A stretch of DNA of 64,000 nucleotides from Nematostella vectensis. Its lineage: Eukaryota > Cnidaria > Anthozoa > Actiniaria > Edwardsiidae. Below are positions 19,101 through 31,300 of this stretch, in pieces. A program made the position numbers and the translations under genes. The notes beneath the pieces were generated by a model. The model searched no databases, was not told where the DNA came from, and was given only the letters and a program-made list of their open reading frames with translations. Within the stretch, counting starts at the first letter, position 1. Every line of letters begins with the position of its first letter. The DNA lies in contig NC_064039.1 in the NCBI RefSeq assembly GCF_932526225.1, positions 9,008,139 to 9,072,138 on the forward strand, given 5' to 3'.

Positions 19101-22100
19101 CCCTATAAGTACCAAGTGAGAGAAAGCATCCACTTCATAATATGTTTTGGTGAAGCTATTTTGGGTTGAATTCGGTAAATGAACCAAAATGATTTTAATC
19201 TAGGTGGTACTTTGAGATATCTTCTCATAACTTGTAAAAGCTATCAAAAGTTATGAAAGAAAGAGGGGATCTTCATCTTAGAATGAGCGTACTGGTCTGG
19301 GTGGTGTAGAATTGCCAGTTGTTTCACACCTAGAATTCGGGTTTGATTACAAATGTGAGTTGAGGTAATGGGTTCTCGTCCTTGCTTTGATGGTTTTTCT
19401 CCGGGTCCCTCGGTATTCGTCCCCCCCAAATAGCATATCTTTGTTCTCAGATGTTTTCCTTTGTCAATCATGAATTGTATGGACGTAGTAATGTTCATTT
19501 CGTAATGTGCAATTTTCGTAATCTACTTTTCCAAAGCCATTTATGTAAATAATCTATACAGGATAAGCTATTCAAAGTATCTTAAAGTAGAGGAGGTTGG
19601 AAAAACTTTATGTATAATAAAATTAATATTCTTATTTTGGACGACTTAAACTTGTTGCATGCCTTGCATTAGATCCTCGGAAACACATGGTCTTTTTTAC
19701 GTTTGTATTTCACTACTTGTGTGAGCGAACTGTAAGACAAAAAGACCGAGAAAGCTTGCCTGTCACATACGTTGCATATTACGTTGCATATCGTGCAAAG
19801 CTACGTACTTGCACTTGACCGAGCTGCCGTCGGCCATGGGCCACGTGTATGTGTAGACCTCGCGCTCCGTGCCAATTAGAGGCAGATGCTTTTTCACGTC
19901 AGTACAGTGCAGCATCCCACAATAAATATCCCTGAAATAAAAAAAGGAGTTTTTAAAGAAGGCCAATCACGCCACTACTTTACACTCCCACACAACACGG
20001 AGTCACTCAAAGGATCCCATTTTCATCGGCTTATTCATATAACTGAGATACGGTTATTTCTTGCAAATGATTCGTTGTATTTCAATTTGTAAATAATAAC
20101 AGAGGAGTAGTTGATCGACATTCTTTACCGATGCAAATACGTGCCTGAAGCTCAAGTGATCGTATTTAGCGCAAGGCCGTAGTTAACGCAGCGCCATAGT
20201 TAACGTAGCTCCATAGTTAGCGCATGGCCATAGTTAGCGCAGCGCCATAGTTAACACATGGCCATAGTTAACGCAGGGCCATAGTTAACGCAGGGCCATA
20301 GTTAGCGCAGGGCCATAATTAACACAGGGCCATAGTTAACGCAGAGCCATAGTTAGCGCAGCGCCATAGTTAACGCAGGGCCATAGTTAGCGCAGGGCCA
20401 TAGTTAGCGCAAAGCCATAGTTAGCGCAAGGCCATAGTTAACGCAAGGCCATAGTTAGCGCAGGGCCATAGTTAGCGCAGGGCCATAGTTAACGCAGAGC
20501 CATAGTTAGCGCAGGGCCATTGTTAACGCAAGGCCATAGTTAACGCAGGGTCGTAGTTAGCGCAGAGCCATAGTTAACGCAGGGCCATAGTTAACGCAAG
20601 GCCATAGTTAGCGCAGGGCCATAGTTAGCGCAGGGCCATAGTTAGCGCAGAGCCATAGTTAGCGCAGAGCCATAGTTAACGCAGGGCCATAGTTAACGCA
20701 GTGCCGTAGTTAATCCAGGGCCATAGTTAGCGCAGGGCCGTAGTTAATGCAGTGCCGTAGTTAACGCAGCGCCATAGTTAACACATGGCCATAGTTAACG
20801 CAGGGCCATAGTTAACGCAGCGCCATAGTTAGCGCAGGGCCATAATTAACACAGGGCCATAGTTAGCGCAGGGACATAGTTAGCGCAGCGCCATAGTTAA
20901 CGCAGGGCCATAGTTAGCGCAGGGACATAGTTAGCGCAGGGCCATAGTTAGCGCAAAGCCATAGTTAGCGCAAGGCCATAGTTAACGCAGGGCCATAGTT
21001 AGCGCAGGGCCATAGTTAGCGCAGGGCCATAGTTAAGCAGAGCCATAGTTAGCGCAGGGCCATTGTTAACGCAGGGCCATAGTTAACGCAGGGTCGTAGT
21101 TAGCGCAGAGCCATAGATAACGCAGGGCCATAGTTAACGCAAGGCCATAGTTAGCGCAGGGCCATAGTTAGCGCAGGGCCATAGTTAGCGCAGAGCCATA
21201 GTTAGCGCAGAGCCATAGTTAACGCAGGGCCATAGTTAACGCAGGGCCATAGTTAATCCAGGGCCATAGTTAACGCAGGGCCGTAGTTAATGCAGTGCCG
21301 TAGTTAACGCAGTGCCATAGTTAGCGCAAGGCCATAGTTAGGGCAGCGCCATAGTTAACGCAGGGCCATAGTTAACGCAGTGCCATAGTTAACGCAGGGC
21401 CATAGTTAGCGCAGGGCCATAGTTAGTGCAGCACCATAGTTAGCGCAGGGCCATAGTTAGCGCAGCACCATAGTTAGCGCAGGGCCATAGTTAGCGCAGA
21501 GCCATAGTTAGAGCAGGGCCTTAGTTAACGCAGGGCCATAGTTAACTCAGGGTCGTAGTTAATGCAGCGCCATAGTTAGCGCAGGGCCATAGTTAGCGCA
21601 GGGCCATAGTTAACGCAGGGCCATAGTTAGCGCAGGGCCATAGTTAGCGCAAGGCCATAGTTAGCCCAGCGCCATAGTTAACGCAGGGCCATAGTTAAGG
21701 CAGGGCCATAGTTAAGGCAGGGCCATAGTTAGCGCAGAGCCATAGTTAGCGCAGGGCCATAGTTAGCGCAGCGCCATATCTAGCGCAGGGCCATAGTTAG
21801 CGCAGCACCATAGTTAGTGTAGGGCCATAGTTAACGCAGGGCCATAGTTAACGCAGGGAGGTAGTTAATGCAGCGCCCGTAGTTAACGCAGCGCCATAGT
21901 TAGCGCAGGGCCATAGTTAACGATAGGCCATAGTTAGCGCAGGGCCATAGTTAGCGCAGCGCCAGAGTTAACGCAGGGCCATAGTTAACGCAGGGCCGTA
22001 GTTAACGCAGCGCCGTAGTTAACGCAGCGCCATAGTTAGCGCAGGGCCATAGTTAACGCAGGGTCTGGGGCCCTAGCGTTTCGTTTAACATTGGGTTTTG

Positions 22101-22264
22101 GTAAACACGGATTGTAAACTGTACATCACACAGAATGTATGTGCTGCTATTGAATTCTAGAACAATTTTTTTTCTTGTTATTGTTGTTGCTGTCCTATTG
22201 CTGCTGTCGTTGTTGATGTTGTTCATGACGATAATGTTGATGTTGTTGATGATGATGATGATGT

Positions 22265-22332
<68 letters not shown>

Positions 22333-25300
22333 TTGTTCATGATGATGACGTTCATGATGATGATGTTGTTCATGATGATGATGATGTTGTTGTTGTTGAT
22401 GATGATGTTGTTCATGATGGTGATGACGTTGTTGTTGGTGATGATGTTGTTTATGATGATGGTGTTGCTGTTACTGTTACTGTTGTTTGTAGTGATATCG
22501 TTATCGCTACTGTTAGTAATGTTGTTGCTATTGTTGTTTTGGTTCTTGCTCAAAATGATGTTCTAATTGTTGCTGTTGGTGATGTTGTTGTTGATGGTAA
22601 TAACGTTGACGTTGTTGGTGTGGCTGTTTGACGTTGCTATGGCTATTGTTTGTTACGGGGGGACTTACTCGTATTTGCAGCCCACGAATGACCCGTTCTG
22701 AAGTTTAGCGCAGCTTCCGCTATAAGTCCCCTTCATATTGATGGTATAACAAACCTCTGGCCCCGACGTCACCCCTACAAAAAAGTTATAGGGTATGTAT
22801 TTTAACATGCACACGATAGTACGATAAACTGACGAACGATAAACAAACAACAAAGGTGATTATTCAAAATCAGATAAGCGGGGTAAAGAAGGTGGGTAGG
22901 GTTGGGAGTATCATTGGATACTGATGATGCGATATCCGTAGATCCGTATACTCACCCAAGCCCCACAATGTTTCACACTGATTGTCAAGAGTCGGGCACA
23001 CTCCATTGAAGCAAAAACCCTGCACAAAACAATGACAAAACATCACATTAGTGCAAGCAATAACCCTACACAAAGCAATGACAAAACATCACATTAGCGC
23101 AAGCAATAACCCTACACAAAGCAATGACAAAATATCACATTAGCGCAAGCAATAACCCTACACAAAGCAATGACAAAACATCACATTAGCGCAAGCAATA
23201 ACCCTACACAAAGCAATGACAAAATATCACATTAGTGCAAGCAATAACCCTACACAAAGCAATGACAAAACATCAAACTAGGGCAACTTAATTATAAACA
23301 TCACATTTTAAATATAGAACCTATCGACTAATTAAGTACGACGTCTGAACCCAACGTATTTGTGTCGATAAAAAAAACACTTGGATTCGGCACGGCAGGA
23401 ACGCGACGTGTGAATCCCTCTCTAATCATGATCATCATCTCACCTTGCCATCGCCACAGCTCTTCCCGTTATACACGTATCTGTTAGCGGGACACTGAAA
23501 CAAAAACAGGAGATAATTGGTGTGTTTCTTGTGGTATTTAGGATACAACATTGAGTAGAAGTTGTTGTCTACAACACTTACCAGCTCCGATTTGCCATCA
23601 CACACCTCGGGTAGATCACACTCCGAGACCTTCTCTCTACACTCCTTACCTGCAGGGCTCAGCTGCAAACGAAATGCCATAATGCTATCAACCACAGGGA
23701 TCCCACGTATCCAGGGGCGGCCTTCAACTTTTTGTTCTATGCAATTTAAGCCCACTGTAAAACCACTCTCCCACAGAAAAAAAAGGATAAAGACAAAGAT
23801 AAAGTTTGTAGAAAGTCTTTCTGCTGACAATGTTTGTAGAAAGTTTGTAAAAAGTCTTTCTGTTTCCAATGGTCCGCCCCTAGCTCCTCGACATCAAGTT
23901 GATAATTAGCTAGACAGGGTTGTTACTTTGCACGTGGTTGTATGGTAATAAGCTAGACAGGGAGCCTGTGGCAATATGGTAATTAGCGAGACAGGGAGCC
24001 CGTTTAGTTTGTTGCTACCTTGCACTTGAAGCAGCAAGGGCCATCCATGCATTCTGAGCCCGCGGTGAGCTTACACGTGGTGCTGTTACAGCAGTCGTCG
24101 CTATAACGCTTGCACTCCTGAAAACACAAGTAAGACATATTACCACCATTTTCATTACGCGGTCACCCCAGAAAGTCTTACATTCTTCCGTCAATCAAAA
24201 TGACTTCATACTCTCATACACACACGCATGCTCAAGTTCAAAAGTTTAGTAAAAGGATACGCGTCAAACTGATCAAATTGTCGTGTTAAAATATATTAAA
24301 GCCGACTGCAAGTCAGCACGTTTGATCGTCAGAATAGTGATTGCAGTTTTAACATTAAAAATTCATCTGCAGTGGTAGAGAAGGGATGAAACAGAAGAAA
24401 GAACTTTCACACAATACTTGCAAATGATAAGCACACGGAATTTTAGAATTTTCACACGCAATAATAATAATTACAGCACATGAAATGTTCAGAGTACTCG
24501 AGACTGACCTCAGCTGTTCCACAATCACACTCTTCTCCTTCTTCCTTGAAGCCGTTGCCGCAAATTGCGTCACCGAACAACTGAAGAACGAATCCATATT
24601 TATTTTTTTTAGATTCTTAGGGTACTGGCTTCGTCACAGTTTTTATTTTCACTAGCGCCCAAATAGTTAGCATACACACAGACGAAGATAAATCGGAATG
24701 TTGAGTGTATATATCATGAGCTCTCCGAGCTCGGGAGATTGGGAAACTCCCCACGTTATCGACGATAAACGAATTAGAATCATAAGCGTGAGAGAGGATC
24801 CATTTCCATCGACTGATAAGCAGAACCTTTTGAGGTGTTGCTGTTTGGATTTGGCGACTGAAGCATAAAACTTTGTTTTTAGATGGATATTGTGAAATGT
24901 CATCAAGGCCCAAATAGTCGTGATCGTAAACCAGAAGAATAAATACAATGCCCCAAAAACTGGTATTCGACTTTGACAAATTTTCGTCTTTAATAAGACC
25001 TTTTCAGGGCAGACTAAACTAAAATTCTTACCTTGAGTGGCCTAACGCTATCTAGAGCCCAAAATGCTTACCTTGAGCGGCCTCTAGAGCCCAAAATGCT
25101 TACCTTGAGCAGCCTAACGCTATCTAGAGCCCAAAATGCTTACCTTGAGCGGCCTCTAGAGCCCAAAATGCTTACCTTGAGCGGATTGACGCTATCTAGA
25201 GCCCAAAATGCTTACTTTGAGCGGACTAACGCAAGCTAGAGCCCAAGCCCAAAATGCTTACCTTGAGCGGCCTAACGCTATCTAGAGCCCAAAATGCTTA

Positions 25301-28300
25301 CCATCAGCGGTTGGTTGAATAAGCAAGGGTCAAGCCCTCTTTCCATGAACTCCTTAAATGAGTCCTCGCTACATTTGGACCATTTTGTAGCCGGGATGCT
25401 CCTAAACAGCAATGCGTGATTAATAGACCGCCTTAATAGCAAATCTTCGCAATCTCTATACCACCACGTCCCAGATTATTATTTTATCTCTAAAGGTACG
25501 TGTATGTCTACAGATTACACACACAAAAGCGATAAAGACAGGATAAAGGCCTATACAGCGTTCCCTTTTAATTAACATGGTAAGAAAACGATACAAAACA
25601 ATGGAAAACATTAAAAAATCATGGCAAAATCATAAAAGCTGCATGGCGGTGGTACTATAGTATACATGGAAGTAGCCCCCTAAATGCTTAGGGGTGGATT
25701 CGTTTTGGGGGAGGTTCTCCACCTAAACAGTCGCCACGGCAACCCTGGAGTCGTAGCTAGTATCTAATGCCATACACTAGCCCAAGCATGTTAAGTAAGT
25801 GCTGTAGCCGGCCTCGGCATATTGGGGAGAGGGGGGCACGATTCAGAAACATTAAGTAAATAATGAGACCATTAAGGGGACCGTCATACCACTACTGGTC
25901 ATTTCATTATAATATTTGGAAATGTGAGGGGGGGACGTACCCCACCCCCTGCTACGGTCCCGATAGTAGGTACGGAAGCAAAAATAGAAGCCATATGTGC
26001 AATTCATGATATGAGAGTGCTTCTAATAAATAAACACATGGGTCCTCACCTTGCCACCCCTGACATTATGCAGCCTTTGTTGACATCCTTGTCTTCGCAC
26101 GTACAGCCCTCAACTACACAAAAGGAGGAAAAAACGTACAAACTATGAGAGAGGATTAGTGGAAACTGAATGGAACACCGAATGATATAACCAGTATTGA
26201 ACTGAATCCCTTGCTTTTGAAGGTATATAAAACTATTCGACAACTTATTGGACCCGATTAACCAAATGAAAATGTTTGTATATGGACTCTCCAATCAATG
26301 CGCGTACTTTGCATCATGTGATTAACAGTTTAACGCCCCGTGTCATGTGATAGTAACGGGCCAATCAATGAGAGTGTTTTGCACCATTTGACTCACCTGA
26401 CTCGTCATGCCTCATTCCCAGTTTACGCCCGGGTCACGTGTTAGCAGCTGGCCAATCAATGAGCGTGTTTTACACCATATGACTCACCTTATTCGTCATG
26501 ACTCATTCCCAGGTTATGTCCCGTGTAACGTTTTAGCAGCTGACTAATCAATCAGCGTGTTTTACACCATGTGACTCACCTGATTCGTCATGACTCATTC
26601 CCAGGTTATGGCCCATCTCATGTGCGAATGTAGCGGCGGTGGCGGCAGCATTTGAAGAATGATCCTTTAATAAAACCAAAGTAAAATAACTATGGGCACC
26701 AGAAATTCAGATTAATTACTGCATACTCGAAAAGGCAAAACTTTTACAAGGCTTGAAGACAAATCGGCCATGGAGAATTTCTCGGAAAATCAATGCCAAA
26801 CTCAATCTGAAGAACACTGTACATTAAAAAAACACCCGAAAAAACAAAAAATAAAAGCACGCGATATAACAAAAGATGACGAAATTCAAGGGTTCAGTAA
26901 GAAACACGGTGTAAATTGATAAATCACCAACCGATTCCTCTTTAAAACGACGAACATTTTAAGCAGAGGACATGTTGGTGTAGGGGCCAGTACTGAGCTA
27001 TTGCATTCCTCACATGCCCTGAGGCAAATTAGCATTGAATACGGCTCATGGATAATACGACGTTTGAACTTATCCTTACTTATAATCAAGATCGCGTTAC
27101 AATGGAGAACCGAGTGCTTGCCCCTGAGGCCGATTTCGGCCCCCCCTTATCGGTACAACGTGGTTTGTTTGCTACTAGCAGGACGAACAGATACGTTCTA
27201 TCTAATCCATATAATGCCACAGGCCCGTACTCAGGGGGGTGCAGGGGGTGCGTCCCCACACACAACGGCCGACTTTCGGTTCCCAATGGACGTGCTATTT
27301 GTAGACAAAACTATAAAGCATAAGCTAGATCACTCTGGTATGAAGCCAAATCCGACAATAAACGTCTCATGGAGATACTGCAAAGGATAGAAAAATCCCT
27401 TTTTGTCTTTTCGGGGATGGTCAGATCTTTATCAGAGAACTCATTCCCTCCCCCCCCCCCCCCCCGGAAAAATTAGGCCCACTTTTTAGGATTTTGAACC
27501 CCCCCCCCCCCCCCTCCATGAAAAAAATCCTGGGTACGGGCCTGTACCATAACTTGATTCAGTCTTACCTGCACCACACCCACAGAGCGCGACGTGCACA
27601 TGGCAAGCACGTGCGCCTTACCGACAGTAGCACCCTCGAATTTAGACTGCCTGCAATTACATACACAGTGCATCCAGGTTAGCGCCCTCGAACTTAGACT
27701 GACTGCAATTACATACACAGTGCATCCAGGTTAGCGCCCTCGAACTTAGACTGACTGCAATTACATACAAAGTGCATCCAGGTTAGCGCCCTCGAACTTT
27801 GCCTGCAATTACATACACAGTGCATCCAGGTTAGCGCCCTCGAACTTAGACTGACTGCAATTACATACACAGTGCATCCAGGTTAGCGCCCTCGAACTTA
27901 GACTGACTGCAATTACATACACAGTGCATCCAGGTTAGCGCCCTCGAACTTAGACTGACTGCAATTACATACAAAGTGCATCCAGGTTAGCGCCCTCGAA
28001 CTTAGACTGACTGCAATTACAAACACAGTGCATCCAGGTTAGCACCCTCGAACTTTGCCTGCAATTACATACACAGTGCATCCAGGTTAGCGCCCTCGAA
28101 CATAGACTGACTGCAATTACATACACAGTGCATCCAGGTTAGCGCCCTCGAACTTAGACTGACTGCAATTACATACACAGTGCATCCAGGTTAGCGCCCT
28201 CGAACATAGACTGACTGCAATTACATACACAGTGCATCCAGGTTAGCGCCCTCGAACTTAGACTGACTGCAATTACATACACAGTGCATCCAGGTTAGCG

Positions 28301-31300
28301 CCCTCGAACATAGACTGACTGCAATTACATACACAGTGCATCCAGGTTAGCGCCCTCGAACTTAGACTGACTGCAATTACATACACAGTGCATCCAGGTT
28401 AGCGCCCTCGAACTTAGACTGACTGCAATTACATACACAGTGCATCCAGGTTAGCGCCCTCGAACTTAGACTGACTGCAATTACATACACAGTGCATCCA
28501 GGTTAGCGCCCTCGAACTTAGACTGACTGCAATTACATACAAAGTGCATCCAGGTTAGCGCCCTCGAACTTAGACTGACTGCAATTACAAACACAGTGCA
28601 TCCAGGTTAGCACCCTCGAACTTTGCCTGCAATTACATACACAGTGCATCCAGGTTAGCGCCCTCGAACATAGACTGACTGCAATTACATACACAGTGCA
28701 TCCAGGTTAGCGCCCTCGAACTTAGACTGACTGCAATTACATACACAGTGCATCCAGGTTAGCGCCCTCGAACTTAGACTGACTGCAATTACATACACAG
28801 TGCATCCAGGTTAGCGCCCTCGAACTTAGACTGACTGCAATTACATACACAGTGCATCCAGGTTAGCACCCTCGAACTTTGCCTGCAATTACATACACAG
28901 TGCATCCAGGTTAGCGCCCTCGAACATAGACTGACTGCAATTACATACACAGTGCATCCAGGTTAGCGCCCTCGAACTTAGACTGACTGCAATTACATAC
29001 ACAGTGCATCCAGGTTAGCGCCCTCGAACTTAGACTGACTGCAATTACATACACAGTGCATCCAGGTTAGCGCCCTCGAACATAGACTGACTGCAATTAC
29101 ATACACAGTGCATCCAGGTTAGCGCCCTCGAACTTAGACTGACTGCAATTACATACACAGTGCATCCAGGTTAGCGCCCTCGAACTTAGACTGACTGCAA
29201 TTACATACACAGTGCATCCAGGTTAGCGCCCTCGAACTTAGACTGACTGCAATTACATACACAGTGCATCCAGGTTAGCACCCTCGAACTTTGCCTGCAA
29301 TTACATACACAGTGCATCCAGGTTAGCGCCCTCGAACATAGACTGACTGCAATTACATACACAGTGCATCCAGGTTAGCGCCCTCGAACTTAGACTGACT
29401 GCAATTACATACACAGTGCATCCAGGTTAGCGCCCTCGAACATAGACTGACTGCAATTACATACACAGTGCATCCAGGTTAGCGCCCTCGAACTTAGACT
29501 GACTGCAATTACATACACAGTGCATCCAGGTTATATGCGACTTTTCGCCAAACCCTAAGAGATCAGACTGACTGCGATCACATAGCGCAGTACAGCGCTT
29601 CACCTCTCTCTCTCTTTTTGAGAATCTGGCAGGCATTATTAGCCCTCGTTTATGTGTGGTCAAAATGAGGTCCAGAAAGGATTGCTAGAATAGGCCGCGA
29701 GACTAGCGGCACGCACCTGGTCCATGATTAATGTCTACTTTAATTTGACTAAACTCCTTCTACAGTGAAAAATGATAATTGGAACAATCTCTAACAAGTC
29801 TCTAAAACTACGTAATGAGAAGTGCTACATCCATTCTCGGGGACCCAGGGCGGCCGGGAGATCGGGCACACAGCGAGCGCGGCGCGAGAAAGAAGTCTTT
29901 CAGCCTGTTTCTTTCTTGTTTCTATCTCCCTGTGTGCCTGATCTCCGCGACGCCCTGGGTCACCGAGAATGTGTTACACCTTTTCTTGTATCTATATTTC
30001 GTTGCTCCTGGTTATTTGCTCGCGCACTATCTAGATATTTTGACTAACGTTTATTTTCTACACACCATTTTAAAAGTACAGAGAAAATGGGATTTGTCCA
30101 CTTACGTTAATAGATGTGCATTGTCATTATTAATTTTCATTTTCTTAGTAAGATCCTCATTTCTCCACTTCATAAAATTGTCGAGTGTTGTTTCGGAGTT
30201 TTCTACAACAGAAATTGCATCCCCGCCATTCCACGTTACCAAGTGTACTAAGGCGACACGTATATTCAATGGTCGGTACAACTGAAACATAGAAATGGTA
30301 AAACAGCTCTGTTGTTAAAGCCGCATTGTCACCAGTTTACTTCCGGTCGATTACTTAACAATCTCCGATGATTTTTAACGGAAAACGCGAAAAATATTTC
30401 AAAATATTGAAAGCAGTGTGTCTTTTGGAAGTTTCTTTAAGGATGTGACTGATAATTTAGAGCGGATGGCCTGTTTAATATCTCGGATTCTAATAGATTC
30501 TTTTGTCTTTGGACGGTTGAGGTTTACCTCGGACCGTCGGACCTCCGGAAGTAAACTGTTTCGCGTTTTCCGTTAAAACCATCAGAGGTTGTTACGTTAT
30601 CGACCGGAAGTAAACCGGTGACATTGCGGCTTTACTTATTGCGAAGTAAAAGTGAAAACAAAAAGTATCATAGAAAATAAAAATATGCTATAAATGTTAT
30701 CATCAATACATACCGAGTCAACTAGGTTGGCTATTTGCCTAGCTCTGGATTGTGTAGATTTTATGTCCCTCTTAAAAAAGTCGTACTGAAAAAAGTAATT
30801 ATAGAGAATTGTTACAACAGGGCTGTAGCAAACCTCAAAATATTATGGGCACGATACACAAACAATATGAAAATATTGGGGACAGCCATACCTGTGAGAA
30901 ATCATTAACAATAACTAATTCAACATATTTGGTCTCAGAAGAAAGACTTCTGCGAGTCTGAAAATAAAAACAGTCAAAGTAAGTTTATCGTTTGTTAATT
31001 CCCAGTTTAGTAAAACTGAAAGAACTAACATATAAGTACAGAGAGGAATAAAACAACGTCTCACCCGAGATTTCATTTTCATTTTGTGCAAATCATCTAA
31101 CATGTGCTGTGGCTTAATATCATCATTACCTGTTACACACCAAGTAATAGGGTTGGTTAGTGCAGTGATAGAAACGGTAAGCACTGGCCCACAGGAAGCT
31201 ACTCCATGTAAGGCAAAAATCTCCTCTGTTATCTTGTCAGATTTTTCCAATAAATTCAGGATATGTCAGATGTTATCTTACCACACTTCACTGGTCTTGT

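Noticed and set aside
15365..22062. CRISPR-like arrays (regular repeats near 15.4-16.1 kb and 20.2-22.1 kb)
   Set aside because: Units are contiguous tandem repeats without unique spacers, and the genome is clearly eukaryotic.
22053..22566. Long open frames on both strands (poly-Met/Leu and poly-Ile/Asn)
   Set aside because: They are entirely produced by an ATG/TTG trinucleotide microsatellite in an ADAM intron.
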